This document shows, in pieces, positions 33,298-42,716 of a stretch of DNA of 64,000 nt. How positions within the stretch are numbered: the first letter of the stretch is position 1; each line of letters opens with the position of its first letter. The DNA lies in contig NZ_JADCLL010000005.1 of NCBI RefSeq assembly GCF_015070375.1, positions 186,001-250,000 of the forward strand. The letters run 5' to 3'. A program made the translations under genes and the position numbers. Origin of the DNA: Nocardioides kribbensis. Its GTDB lineage: Bacteria > Actinomycetota > Actinomycetes > Propionibacteriales > Nocardioidaceae. Below the pieces are notes generated by a model. That model was not told the DNA's origin and ran no database searches. It saw only the letters and a list, made by a program, of their open reading frames with translations.

Positions 33298-33603
33298 ATG
33301 AGGCAGATCGACATCGACCAGCTCGCCGCCGCGATCGACGGCGGCGCCGTGGTCGTCGACGTGCGCGAGCCCGGCGAGTACGCCGAGGGCCGCGTGCCCG
33401 GCGCCCGCAACATCCCGATGGGCCACCTGCCCTCGCGCCTGGGCGAGCTCGACCCCTCGCGGCCGGTGCACGTCGTGTGCGCCAGCGGCAACCGCAGCGC
33501 GGCCATGACCGACCTGCTCACCGCCCAGGGCCTCGAGGCGGTCAACGTCACCGGCGGCACCACCGCGTGGATCCGCTCCGGCCGCCCGGTCGAGAGGGGC
33601 TGA
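33298..33603 (+). CDS. Single-domain rhodanese sulfurtransferase
   Basis: This 101-residue rhodanese transfers sulfane sulfur. It shows VVDVREPGEYAEGRVPGARN, IPMGHLPSRLGEL and the active-site loop VCASGNRSA with its Cys. The ATG is preceded by GGAGAGG. It is the first gene of the sulfide operon and five bases before the persulfide dioxygenase gene, to which it probably passes persulfide. Confidence 0.92.
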   Translation: MRQIDIDQLAAAIDGGAVVVDVREPGEYAEGRVPGARNIPMGHLPSRLGELDPSRPVHVVCASGNRSAAMTDLLTAQGLEAVNVTGGTTAWIRSGRPVERG

Positions 33604-33608
33604 CCCCG

Positions 33609-35054
33609 ATGACCGCCACCTCCCCCGCCACCTCCTCCCCCGCCGGTTCGACGACCGGCACCACGACCGGCACCGGTCTCACGGTCGTCCCGATCGAGAC
33701 CCCGACGCTGGGCGACCGCAGCTACCTCGTGCACGACGGCGAGGTCGCCTTCGTGGTCGACCCGCAGCGCGACATCGACCGGGTGCTCGACCTGCTCGAC
33801 GCCCACGGCGTGCGGCTGACCCACGTGCTCGAGACCCACCTGCACAACGACTACGTCACCGGCGGCCTCGCCCTCGCGGAGGCGACCGGAGCGTCGTACG
33901 TCGTCAACGGCGCCGACGAGGTCGCCTTCGCGCGCACCCCGGTCGCCGACGGCGAGGTGGTCGCGGTGGGCGAGCGGATGCGACTCACCGCGCTGGCCAC
34001 GCCCGGCCACACCTTCACCCACCTCGCCTACGCCCTGTGCGACGTCGGCACCGGCACCGGCACCGGCACGGACGTCGGGGTCTTCTCCGGCGGCTCGCTG
34101 CTCTTCGGCGCGACCGGTCGCCCCGACCTGCTCGGGCCCGAGCACACCCACGACCTGGTGCGCCACCAGCACGCCTCCGCGCACCGGCTGGCCGCGCTGC
34201 TGCCCGACGAGGCCGAGGTCTTCCCCACCCACGGCTTCGGGTCCTTCTGCTCCGCGACCCAGTCCGACGCCACCTCCTCGACCATCGGCCGGGAGCGCTC
34301 GACCAACCCCGTGCTGACCCAGGACGAGCAGTCCTACGTCGACGAGCTGCTCGCCGGTCTCGGCGCCTGGCCGGCCTACTACGCCCACATGGCCCCGGCC
34401 AACGCCGCCGGCCCCTCGGCACCCGACCTCAGCCCGCCCGCCCGGGCCGACGCCGAGGAGCTGCGCCGCCGCATCGAGGCCGGCGAGTGGGTCGTCGACC
34501 TGCGCCACCGCACCGCCTTCGCCGCGGGCCACGCCCCCGGCACGCTCAACTTCGGCCTCGACGGCGGCTTCGCGACCTACCTCGGCTGGCTCGTGCCCTG
34601 GGGCACCCCGCTCACCCTGCTCGGCGAGAGCGCCGCGGACGTCGCCGCCGCCCAGCGCGAGCTGGTGCGCATCGGCATCGACCGGCCCGCGGCCCACGCC
34701 ACCGGCGGCCCGGAGCAGTGGAGCACCCGTGCCCCCGCGAGCTTCGCCACCGCCACGTTCGCCGACCTCGCCCAGGTGCGTCACCACCGCGACGTGGTGG
34801 TGCTCGACGTGCGCCGCGCCGACGAGCACGCCGCGGCAGCCGTCGCCGGCGCCGTCAACGTGCCGCTGCACGAGCTGCTCGACCGGGTCGGCGAGGTGCC
34901 GCCCGGAGAGGTCTGGGTGCACTGCGCCGGCGGCTACCGCGCCTCGGTGGCGGCGTCGATCCTCGACGCCCACGGCCGGCGCCCCGTCGCGATCGACGAC
35001 ACCTTCGACCAGGCCGAGGCGGTGGGCCTGCACCTCGTCGGCCTCTCGGCATGA
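33609..35054 (+). CDS. cstB: CstB-like persulfide dioxygenase-rhodanese fusion
   Basis: This 481-residue multidomain enzyme would oxidise low-molecular-weight persulfides to sulfite or thiosulfate. Residues about 25-260 are a metallo-beta-lactamase dioxygenase domain with THLHNDYVTGG, ATPGHTFTHLAY and FSGGSLLFGATGRPDL (non-heme iron ligands). Residues about 285-370 form a rhodanese fold without the catalytic Cys. The last 110 residues form an active rhodanese with WVHCAGGYRAS. This order (dioxygenase, pseudo-rhodanese, rhodanese) is that of CstB. A Thr/Ser/Gly-rich tail of about 22 residues precedes the first domain. Confidence 0.92.
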   Translation: MTATSPATSSPAGSTTGTTTGTGLTVVPIETPTLGDRSYLVHDGEVAFVVDPQRDIDRVLDLLDAHGVRLTHVLETHLHNDYVTGGLALAEATGASYVVNGADEVAFARTPVADGEVVAVGERMRLTALATPGHTFTHLAYALCDVGTGTGTGTDVGVFSGGSLLFGATGRPDLLGPEHTHDLVRHQHASAHRLAALLPDEAEVFPTHGFGSFCSATQSDATSSTIGRERSTNPVLTQDEQSYVDELLAGLGAWPAYYAHMAPANAAGPSAPDLSPPARADAEELRRRIEAGEWVVDLRHRTAFAAGHAPGTLNFGLDGGFATYLGWLVPWGTPLTLLGESAADVAAAQRELVRIGIDRPAAHATGGPEQWSTRAPASFATATFADLAQVRHHRDVVVLDVRRADEHAAAAVAGAVNVPLHELLDRVGEVPPGEVWVHCAGGYRASVAASILDAHGRRPVAIDDTFDQAEAVGLHLVGLSA

Positions 35055-35094
35055 GCCGCCCGACCGGGCGGCGACCCGACCGACCGGGCGCCCC

Positions 35095-35928
35095 GTGACC
35101 CCCGAGACGACCCTGCTGGCGGCCCTCCTGGCCGGCGCCCTCATCGGGCTCAGCCTCGGCGCGCTGGGCGGTGGGGGGTCGATCCTGGCCGTGCCGGTGC
35201 TGGTCTACCTGCTCGGCCAGTCGCCCGCCCAGGCCACGACCGGCTCGCTGGTGGTGGTCGCGACGACCTCCCTGGCAGGGGCCGTCGCGGCCGCCCGGTC
35301 CGGCCACGTGCTGCTCGCGCGGGGGGTCGCCTTCGGGGCCGTGGCGACCGGGGGGGCGGTGCTCGGCGCCAAGGCCTCGGCCCACGTCGACGACGACGTC
35401 CTCCTCGCGGCCTTCGCCGCGCTCATGCTCCTCGTGGGTGCCCTGATGGCGGTGCGCCTCGTGCGCCGCCCCGGAGACGGGCCCTCCCACGCCGCGCGAC
35501 CCGCCCTGGACGACCCGATCTTCACCTTCTCCCCCACCTTCGCCTGCGCCTGCCCGCGCGCGCTGAAGGTCCTGCTCACCGCGACCCTCGTGGGCGGGCT
35601 GACCGGCTTCCTCGGCGTGGGCGGCGGCTTCCTCGTCGTGCCCGCCCTGCTGCTGGCCCTCGCCCTCCCGCTGCCCTACGCCGCCGGCACGTCGCTGGTC
35701 GTCATCACGATCACCAGCGCCGCCGCGCTGGCCACCCGCGCCGGTGTGGGCCCGGCCCCCGACTGGGGTCTCGTGCTCGCCCTCACCGCCGCCTCAGCCC
35801 TCACCGCCGTGGTCGGAGCCCGACTCGCCGACTGTGTCGACACCCGTCGACTCTCCGCCGCCTTCACCGCCCTCGTCCTGGCCGTCGCCGCCTACACCGC
35901 GACCCAGGCCCTCCCCGCGCTGCTGTGA
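35095..35928 (+). CDS. TauE/SafE family sulfite/sulfonate exporter
   Basis: This 277-residue membrane protein starts at GTG and has about eight hydrophobic segments in two repeats. The first contains GLSLGALGGGGSILAVPVLV, the second GFLGVGGGFLVVPALLLALA, the typical Gly-rich motif of the family. A cytoplasmic loop with FACACPRALK carries two Cys, unusual and possibly redox- or sulfur-related. Its place after the dioxygenase suggests export of sulfite formed from persulfide, as in cst operons with a tauE gene. Confidence 0.9.
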   Translation: MTPETTLLAALLAGALIGLSLGALGGGGSILAVPVLVYLLGQSPAQATTGSLVVVATTSLAGAVAAARSGHVLLARGVAFGAVATGGAVLGAKASAHVDDDVLLAAFAALMLLVGALMAVRLVRRPGDGPSHAARPALDDPIFTFSPTFACACPRALKVLLTATLVGGLTGFLGVGGGFLVVPALLLALALPLPYAAGTSLVVITITSAAALATRAGVGPAPDWGLVLALTAASALTAVVGARLADCVDTRRLSAAFTALVLAVAAYTATQALPALL

Positions 35929-36011
35929 CCCGGCCGCACCGCGACCGCAGGACCACGCGCTCCGCGCGACCCGACCAGTCCCTCATCCGACGCACCAGGA
36001 ACGGACCGACC

Positions 36012-38249
36012 ATGAGCACCACGAGCCCGCGCCGCGCCAGCGACGCCGACACCCCGCCCGACCAGGAGGCCGGCCGGCGACCCGACCAGCGCGCCGGCCG
36101 GCACTCCGGCCCCGCCGCGGCGGGTCACGCCTCCGAGGCGCGACCCGGGCCGCTGGGGCGCCTCGGCGTCTGGGTCACCGACCACGCCCGCCTCGTCACC
36201 GGGGTCTGGCTGCTGCTCGTCGTCGGCCTCGGCGCCTTCGCCCCGCAGGTCGAGCACAACCTCTCCGGCGCCGGCTGGCAGGCCGACGGCTCGGAGTCCG
36301 TCGCGGCGCGCGAGCTGGCCCGCGAGAGCTTCGGCGGCAACGCCTCCTCCGCGATCCAGGTCGTCGTCCACTCCACCGACGGACCCGTCACCGAGGGCGC
36401 GGGCCGTGACGTCCTGGCCCGGATCACCGCCGTGCTCGAGCGCGAGCCCCGTCTGGCCGACGTCGTGGCCCCGCAGCCGGGCGCCACCCTGAGCCAGGAC
36501 GGCTCGACCGCGATCGTGCTCGCCGGCGCCGGCGTCGACACCGACGAGATGGTGCGGGTGGCCACCGACCTCAAGGAGGAGCTCCAGGACCTCTCCGTCG
36601 ACGGGGTCCAGGTGAACCCGACCGGCTCCTCGCTGCTGTGGTCGGACTTCAACGAGGCCAACCTCGAGGCCATGCTGACGTCCGAGATGGTCTCCTGGCC
36701 GGTGACCATGGCGATCCTGGTGCTCGCCTTCGGCGCCCTCGTGGCCGCCGGCCTCCCCCTGATCCTGACCCTCGCCGGGCTGGTCGCCTCCGCGGGATCG
36801 CTGGTGCTGATCAACGAGCTCGTCCCGGTCTCCATCTGGGCGATGAACTTCGCGATGATGTTCGCCCTCGCGCTCGGCATCGACTACGCGCTCTTCCTCG
36901 TGGTGCGCTACCGCGCCGCCCGGATGGGCGCCGGCCGCTCCGCACGCCAGGCGGTCGCGGAGACCATGGACACCGCCGGCAAGGCGGTGCTGCTCTCCGG
37001 CGCCACCGTCCTGGTCTCGCTGTCGGCGGTGATGCTCGTGCCCTCGCCGTCGTTCCGGTCGATGGCCGGCGGCATCATGCTCTCGGTCGTCTTCGTCCTG
37101 GCCGCCACCCTCACCCTGCTCCCGCTGGTGCTGTTCACGCTCGACCACACGATCAACACGCTCTCGCTGCCCTGGGTCAGGACCGGCGAGCACCGCTCCG
37201 CGGCCTTCGCCGCGTGGGGCGAGCGGCTCTGGAGGCGCCCCGTCGTCTGGGGTCTCGGCGCGCTGGTCGTGCTGCTCGCCCTCGCCGCGCCGATCCTCGG
37301 CCTGACGACGGCGATGCCGTCCATCAAGGTCCTGCCCGAGGACGCGAGCGCCCGCATCGGCTACGACCTGGTCCAGGACTCCTTCGGCGACGGCGCGCCC
37401 GGCACGCTCCAGGTCGTGACCGCGGCAGCCGACTCCGAGGCCGCGAGCAGCGTGCTCGCCTCCGACCCCGGGATCGCGGGCGCCCTGCCCGCCCAGCCGG
37501 CGGCCGACGACAGCGGGCTGGTCCTCCTCCAGGCCGTCCCGACCGTCGACCCCTCCGACCCCGCCCTCGCCGACACCGTCGACCGCCTGCGCGCCGCCCT
37601 GCCCGACAGCGCGCTCGTCGGAGGCGCAGCGGTGGAGAACCTCGACCTCGAGGCCCAGCTCGACGAGTCCACGCCGCTGGTGATCGCCGTCGTGCTCGTG
37701 CTCGGCTTCCTGCTGCTGCTCGTGGCCCTGCAGGCCCCGCTCATCTCGTTGCTCGGCACCCTGGCGAGCCTGCTGTCCACCGCGGCCGCCTTCGGGGTCG
37801 CCCGCCTCGTCTTCCAGGAGGGCATCGGCGCCGACCTGCTGGGCTTCGAGAGCCAGGGCTTCCTCGACGCGTGGGCGCCGGTGTTCTTCTTCGCGATGAT
37901 CTTCGCCATCGCCATGGACTACACCGTCTTCCTGCTGGCCTCCGCCAAGGAGCACTACGAGCGCTCCGGCGACCCGAAGGACGCGATGGTCGGCTCGCTG
38001 GCCCACTCCGGACGCGTCATCTTCGCCGCCGGCGCCGTCATGGTCGCGGTCTTCTTCACCTTCGCGCTCTCCGGGCCGCTGCCGCCCAAGGAGATGGGGA
38101 TCGTGCTCGGCGTCGCCGTGCTGCTCGACGCCTTCCTCGTGCGGCTCGTGCTGCTGCCGGTCATGCTGCGGCTCACCGGTCGCGCCGCCTGGTGGACCCC
38201 CGCCTGGCTGCGACGGGTGCTGCCCACCGTCACGTTCTCGCACGGCTGA
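36012..38249 (+). CDS. MmpL/RND-superfamily exporter
   Basis: This 745-residue transporter of the MmpL class probably exports lipids or drugs. After a cytoplasmic Pro/Arg-rich tail of about 55 residues there is one helix, a periplasmic domain (residues about 75-225), six helices, a second outside loop (after SIKVLPEDASARIGYDLVQD) and five or six more helices. The proton-relay motifs are ALGIDYALFLVVRYR and FAIAMDYTVFLL. It starts 83 bp after the tauE-like gene on the same strand, so co-transcription is possible but not shown. Confidence 0.92.
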   Translation: MSTTSPRRASDADTPPDQEAGRRPDQRAGRHSGPAAAGHASEARPGPLGRLGVWVTDHARLVTGVWLLLVVGLGAFAPQVEHNLSGAGWQADGSESVAARELARESFGGNASSAIQVVVHSTDGPVTEGAGRDVLARITAVLEREPRLADVVAPQPGATLSQDGSTAIVLAGAGVDTDEMVRVATDLKEELQDLSVDGVQVNPTGSSLLWSDFNEANLEAMLTSEMVSWPVTMAILVLAFGALVAAGLPLILTLAGLVASAGSLVLINELVPVSIWAMNFAMMFALALGIDYALFLVVRYRAARMGAGRSARQAVAETMDTAGKAVLLSGATVLVSLSAVMLVPSPSFRSMAGGIMLSVVFVLAATLTLLPLVLFTLDHTINTLSLPWVRTGEHRSAAFAAWGERLWRRPVVWGLGALVVLLALAAPILGLTTAMPSIKVLPEDASARIGYDLVQDSFGDGAPGTLQVVTAAADSEAASSVLASDPGIAGALPAQPAADDSGLVLLQAVPTVDPSDPALADTVDRLRAALPDSALVGGAAVENLDLEAQLDESTPLVIAVVLVLGFLLLLVALQAPLISLLGTLASLLSTAAAFGVARLVFQEGIGADLLGFESQGFLDAWAPVFFFAMIFAIAMDYTVFLLASAKEHYERSGDPKDAMVGSLAHSGRVIFAAGAVMVAVFFTFALSGPLPPKEMGIVLGVAVLLDAFLVRLVLLPVMLRLTGRAAWWTPAWLRRVLPTVTFSHG

Positions 38250-38317
38250 CCATCTCCCGACCACACCACGCACCACCTGCACCTCCCCACCACCACCTCG
38301 AACGAAGGAGCACCACC

Positions 38318-38485
38318 GTGTGCCGAGCAGTCACCTGCAAGCAGTGCGGCAAGACCACCTGGGCCGGCTGCGGCCAGCACGTCGACCAGGTCATGGCCCG
38401 CGTGCCACGCGCCGACCGGTGCGCCGGCCACCCCCGTGAGGAGCGGCCCGGCCTGCTCGGGCGGCTCTTCGGCCGCACGCGCTGA
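38318..38485 (+). CDS. Small zinc-ribbon-like protein
   Basis: This is a 55-residue cysteine-rich protein starting at GTG with AAGGAG upstream: MCRAVTCKQCGKTTWAGCGQ, then HVDQVMARV and a DRCAGH motif. CxxC...CGQH...CAGH could bind one zinc ion. I recall small proteins of this type in many bacteria, with no known function. It is on the same strand, 68 bp after the MmpL gene. Confidence 0.75.
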   Translation: MCRAVTCKQCGKTTWAGCGQHVDQVMARVPRADRCAGHPREERPGLLGRLFGRTR

Positions 38486-38536
38486 GCACCGGGCGCCCCG
38501 CCCTTGCACGGGCCGGACGCCCGGAGCGCTCCCAGC

Positions 38537-38612
38537 GGCCCGGCTCGGCTCGGGCCAGATGGGGCCGGCTCGGCTGAGCCCGGCTCAGCGCGACCCGGTT
38601 CGGCTCAGCGCG
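38537..38612. repeat. CGGCT microrepeat between convergent genes
   Basis: Imperfect repeats of GGCTCGGCTCGG/GGCTCAGCGCGG type fill the gap between the zinc-ribbon gene and the universal stress gene. Alternating self-complementary CGGCT/AGCCG could fold into several short hairpins and act as a terminator for both. Confidence 0.5.
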
Positions 38613-39117
38613 GCGCGGTCCCGGTCGGCACGACGTCGACCGGGGCTGCGGCTCGGGCCACCACCGCGGCCGTGACCGGCTCGCGGCCCTCCGTCGGGTC
38701 CGGGGCCGTCGGGGCGGGCCCGCCTCGCACGGGGTCGGCCGGCGCGCCGCTCGTGCCCACGACCACCAGGTCGGCGCGCCGCGAGGTCTGGAGGATCCCC
38801 TCGAGCACCGAGCCCGCGTAGAGCACGGTGTGGACCACGAGCCCCGGCTGCCACTCGCGCGCAGCGCGCTCGGCCGCCACCAGCAGCGCGTGCTCCTCGT
38901 GGGTGCGCGGCAGCACCGGTCTCGCGGGGCCGACCCGCCCGCCGGAGGCACGGCGGTCGTCCACGTGGAGGATCGTCACGCAGGTCGCGCGCCGCACGGC
39001 CCCCTCGACCGCCCGGCGCAGCACCGCCTCGTCACCGGGCCAGCGGCCCAGGGCCGCGACCACCCCCACGTCCGAGCCGACCCCGCTGGCCCGCTCCGCA
39101 CGCCTGCTGCCTGCCAT
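38605..39117 (-). CDS. Universal stress protein (UspA) family
   Basis: This 170-residue single-domain Usp protein has DVGVVAALGRWPGDEAVLRR at the start, CVTILHVDDRR, a central helix and LQTSRRADLVVVGTSGAPAD. The usual ATP-binding G-x2-G-x9-G(S/T) pattern at the end is only partly kept, so nucleotide binding is doubtful. It is divergent from the flavodoxin-like gene, with 276 bp between. Confidence 0.75.
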   Translation of the reverse strand: MAGSRRAERASGVGSDVGVVAALGRWPGDEAVLRRAVEGAVRRATCVTILHVDDRRASGGRVGPARPVLPRTHEEHALLVAAERAAREWQPGLVVHTVLYAGSVLEGILQTSRRADLVVVGTSGAPADPVRGGPAPTAPDPTEGREPVTAAVVARAAAPVDVVPTGTAPR

Positions 39118-39393
39118 CGCACTCCCCACCTCGGTCGTGCGCCCGGGCCCCCGACGGCCGGGGACGACGCCCTTCGAGCCTGCGCGACGGCGGCCGGGGC
39201 CGACAGGGACGGACGTCCCTCCGCGGCGGACCTCCGTCCCGAGCGGCGCCTTCCCGCGAGCGGGGCCGGCGGACCGGCGGGTCGCAGTGCCGCAGGGACC
39301 TTCGGCCCGCCGGCCCGGGGCGCCCGGCCGGTGCGTCGGCGGGGTCGACGTACGAGCCTGGGGGCAGCAGCCCCCACCCACGAGGAGCACCCG

Positions 39394-40002
39394 ATGGACC
39401 GGCCCGGCCCCGCACCCGACCAGGCCCGCGACCGGGGGGCCGGTGCCCGGGCCCTCGTGGCCCACGAGTCGATGTTCGGCAACACCCGCCTCGTCGCCGA
39501 CGCCGTCGCCCGCGGCCTCGAGCGTGCCGGTGTCAGCACCGACGTGGTCGACGTGGCCGAGGCCGGCGCGGTGGGTCCCACGGTGCCCGACGACGACGTG
39601 CTGGTGGTCGGCGCCCCGACCCACGCCTTCTCGCTGAGCCGCGCCTCCTCGCGCGCGCAGGCGATCGAGCAGGGGGCGCCCCTCGACCACGAGGAGCGCG
39701 GCATGCGCGAGTGGCTGGCCGAGGTGCCCGAGCCCCCGCCCGGGGCGCACCACGCCGCGACGTTCGACACCCGTGTCACCAAGGTGCGGCACCTGCCGGG
39801 CTCGGCCGCGGTGAAGGCCGCGCGGATCCTGCGCCGCCACCACTACCTCGTCGAGGACGCCCCGCGGTCGTTCTACGTCGAGGACCTGCAGGGCCCGCTC
39901 GTCGCGGGCGAGGTCGACCGCGCCGAGGAGCGGGGCGCCGAGGAGTGGGGCGCCGAGCTCGGCGCGGCCCAGGTCGTGCGTGGCCGCTCCCCGCGGGCCT
40001 GA
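39394..40002 (+). CDS. Flavodoxin-domain protein
   Basis: This 202-residue protein has the flavodoxin FMN phosphate loop VAHESMFGNTRLVADAVARG, followed by DDDVLVVGAPTHAFSLSR. The C-terminal 30 residues are Glu/Arg-rich. It probably binds FMN. The redox partner is unknown. A GAGGAG lies upstream of the ATG. It shares a divergent region with the stress protein, which hints at a common stress or low-oxygen response, but no operator is recognised. Confidence 0.85.
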   Translation: MDRPGPAPDQARDRGAGARALVAHESMFGNTRLVADAVARGLERAGVSTDVVDVAEAGAVGPTVPDDDVLVVGAPTHAFSLSRASSRAQAIEQGAPLDHEERGMREWLAEVPEPPPGAHHAATFDTRVTKVRHLPGSAAVKAARILRRHHYLVEDAPRSFYVEDLQGPLVAGEVDRAEERGAEEWGAELGAAQVVRGRSPRA

Positions 40003-40395
40003 GCGCACCGCGACCGACAGGCGCCCGGGACGCCGTGGACCCGGTGAGTCGTGGCACCAGGGCGCCGGCCGACGGGCGCTCCCGCGCAGGTCGAGGGTGG
40101 CGGGAGCAGGCCGAGACCCTGCTCGCCGGGGCCGCGGCCACCACGCTGCCGGTGGTCCACGGCTCCCGCGCACTCCACGACACCCTCGACGGGGCCGAGC
40201 GCCCGCACGCCACCACCGCGCCCGACCCACCGGCCCATCTGCGGCGACCACAGCCGCACCTCGCTCCCCCGCTGCTGGTCGAGGCGGCGGGTGTCACCGA
40301 GTCGGTCCCGACCGGGCGCACGACGTGGGACGATCGCCCCGGAGGAGCCGGGCCGGACAGGGCCCGGCGCACGGCGGGCGGGAGGGGAGGCACGG
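40003..40395. other. Gap before the PAS kinase gene
   Basis: These 393 bp have no firm gene. One frame (from about 40034) reads REQAETLLAGAAATTLPVVH and so on, which has some protein-like character, but it runs into the next gene in another frame and has no ribosome site. It may be a degraded gene. Confidence 0.35.
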
Positions 40396-42663
40396 GTGCG
40401 CGCAGACGACGAGGGATGGCGGCTCTTCCGGTGGGCGGCAGCGGCGGCCGGCACCGTGCTGGTGGTGGCCACGGCCCTCATGCTCGGGCCGTGGAGCGGC
40501 CCCGACCGTGCCTGGATCGCCGCCGACGCCGCGACCATGGCCGCCGACCTCTTCGCCGCGGCCGCCGTCGCCCTGCGGGTGCGGCGGAGCCGGCCCGGCC
40601 CGGCGCGACGCGCCTGGGGCCTGGTGCTGGTGGCCCTGGTCGGCTACGCCGTGGCCGACGGCGTCTGGACGGTCTACGACATCGCCTCCGCCCCGGTGCC
40701 CTACCCCTCGGTCGCCGACCTCTTCTACCTGCTCGCAGCGCCCCCGGCGCTCGCCGGGCTGCTGCTCTTCCCCGTCGGTCGCGGGGTCGCGGTGAGCCGC
40801 GCGCGGGTGCTCCTGGACTCCGCCGTGGTGTGCTGCGCGGTCGTCCTGGTCGCCTTCATGGTGCTGCTGCGCGACGTCTTCTCCTCCCTCGGCAGCGGCC
40901 TCGGCGCGGCGGTGAACGCCGGCTACCCCGTCCTCGACGTCCTGCTGGTGTGCGTCGCGAGCCTGCTGCTGCTGCGCGGCGGCGCGGCCCGGCCACGTGC
41001 CGACCTGGCCCTGCTGGGGCTGGGCTTCATCTGCTACGCCGTGGCCGACTCCGCCTTCGCGCTGGTGACCCTCGACGGGTCCTACGAGTCGATGCTCCTG
41101 ACCGACGTGCCCTACGTCGCCGCCCCCCTGGTGCTCGGCCTGGCCGCCCTCGCCCCACCCCCCGAGCAGCCGGGCACGCCCTCGGCCCGGGCCCGCCTGC
41201 TCAGCGCCGCCGCCCCCGACCTCGCGGTGCTGGCCGCGCTGGCCACGACCCTGGCCGTCGGTGGGTCGGAGGGGGCCAGCGGCCGGCTGGTGCTCCTCGT
41301 GGTCGTCCTCGCCGTGGTGCGCCAGGTCTGGCTGGGGTGGGAGAACCACCGCCTGCGCGTCGGGCTCGAGCAGCGCGTGGCCGAGCGCACCGAGGAGAAC
41401 CTCGCGCTGACCGCGCGCCACGTGCACCTGCTGGAGTCCGTCGGCGAGGGGATCCTCGGCCTCGACGCCCAGGGCCGCATCGACTTCGTCAACGACGCCG
41501 GCGCCCGGATGCTCGGGTCGACGGCGGACGCCCTGGTGGGCGCACCCGCGTGCCGGCGCCTGCACGGTGTGCACACCGCGGCCGAGCACCCGGGCGCCGC
41601 GGCGGAGACGGCGGACCCCGGACCGGTCGTCGAGGCGCCGCTCTGCGCCCTCGACGCCGCGCTCGGCGGCCGGGCCGTGCGCGACGCCGAGCACGGCTTC
41701 CGCCGCTCCGACGGGAGCGTGCTGCCGGTCGAGATCACCGCCGACGGCGCCCGACCCGGGCCCGACGGACGGGCCAGGGGGGCCGTGGTCGTCTTCCGCG
41801 ACGCCACCGAGCGCCGCGCCGCCGACCGGCTGAAGTCGGAGTTCATCTCCGTGGTCAGCCACGAGCTGCGGACGCCGCTGACCTCGATCCACGGCGCGCT
41901 CCACCTGCTGCACGACGGTGACGTCGGCGAGCTGTCGCCCGCCGCCGAGCGGGTCGTCGACGTCGCCCTGCGCGGCACCGACCGGCTGGCCCGGCTGATC
42001 AACGACATCCTGGTCGTCGACCGGCTGGAGTCGGGACGCCTGCCGCTCGACCTCGCCGACCACGACGCCGCTCCCCTCGTGGCCGGCGTGCTCGCCGCGC
42101 TCGAGCCCGTCGCCGACGCCGCCGGCATCGTCCTCGAGGCCGGTCCGGTCGAGGCGCGGGTCAGGGTCGACGCCGACCGGTTCACCCAGGTGCTGACCAA
42201 CCTGGTCGGCAACGCCGTCAAGTTCACCCCCCGCGGTGGGCTCGTGCGCGTCGAGGCGGTCGTGCGCGACGGGGCCGCCGAGGTGAGCGTGACCGACACC
42301 GGCCCCGGCATCCCGCGGGAGGCGCAGGAGACGGTCTTCGAGCGGTTCCGCCAGCTCGACGAGAGCGACGTCAGGCAGCGCGACGGCTCAGGCCTGGGCC
42401 TGGCCATCAGCCGCTCCCTCGTCGAGCACCAGGGCGGGCGGATCTGGGTCGACAGCGAGCCCGGCCACGGGGCCAGCTTCCGCTTCACCGTGCCGCTCGC
42501 CGCGAGCGCGTCGGCGCCCGTCCCGGGAGCATCGGAGGGTGGCGCCGCGGGCGGCTCGGCGCAAGACTCGGACGAGCGCTCCGCCGGGCACCCTGCCGGT
42601 GGCCCGGTCGCGGGTGACGCCGGTGCCGACCGCACGGCGGCGAGCCCCGTTCCCGGTCGCTGA
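40396..42663 (+). CDS. Membrane PAS sensor histidine kinase
   Basis: This 755-residue kinase starts at GTG, with GGAGGGGAGG upstream. About nine or ten hydrophobic segments occupy residues 15-310, forming an integral sensor. A PAS domain (HLLESVGEGILGLDAQGRID) follows. HisKA is SEFISVVSHELRTPLTSIHG, with the phospho-acceptor His. The ATPase shows LTNLVGNAVKFTP, VTDTGPGIP and GSGLGLAISRSLVEHQGGRI. The last 50 residues are low-complexity. No response regulator is adjacent, so it is an orphan kinase in this window. Confidence 0.9.
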   Translation: MRADDEGWRLFRWAAAAAGTVLVVATALMLGPWSGPDRAWIAADAATMAADLFAAAAVALRVRRSRPGPARRAWGLVLVALVGYAVADGVWTVYDIASAPVPYPSVADLFYLLAAPPALAGLLLFPVGRGVAVSRARVLLDSAVVCCAVVLVAFMVLLRDVFSSLGSGLGAAVNAGYPVLDVLLVCVASLLLLRGGAARPRADLALLGLGFICYAVADSAFALVTLDGSYESMLLTDVPYVAAPLVLGLAALAPPPEQPGTPSARARLLSAAAPDLAVLAALATTLAVGGSEGASGRLVLLVVVLAVVRQVWLGWENHRLRVGLEQRVAERTEENLALTARHVHLLESVGEGILGLDAQGRIDFVNDAGARMLGSTADALVGAPACRRLHGVHTAAEHPGAAAETADPGPVVEAPLCALDAALGGRAVRDAEHGFRRSDGSVLPVEITADGARPGPDGRARGAVVVFRDATERRAADRLKSEFISVVSHELRTPLTSIHGALHLLHDGDVGELSPAAERVVDVALRGTDRLARLINDILVVDRLESGRLPLDLADHDAAPLVAGVLAALEPVADAAGIVLEAGPVEARVRVDADRFTQVLTNLVGNAVKFTPRGGLVRVEAVVRDGAAEVSVTDTGPGIPREAQETVFERFRQLDESDVRQRDGSGLGLAISRSLVEHQGGRIWVDSEPGHGASFRFTVPLAASASAPVPGASEGGAAGGSAQDSDERSAGHPAGGPVAGDAGADRTAASPVPGR

Positions 42664-42716
42664 GCGCTGTCGGAGCCCCTCACTACCCTGTGGCACCCAC
42701 ACCGCGAGGAGAGACC

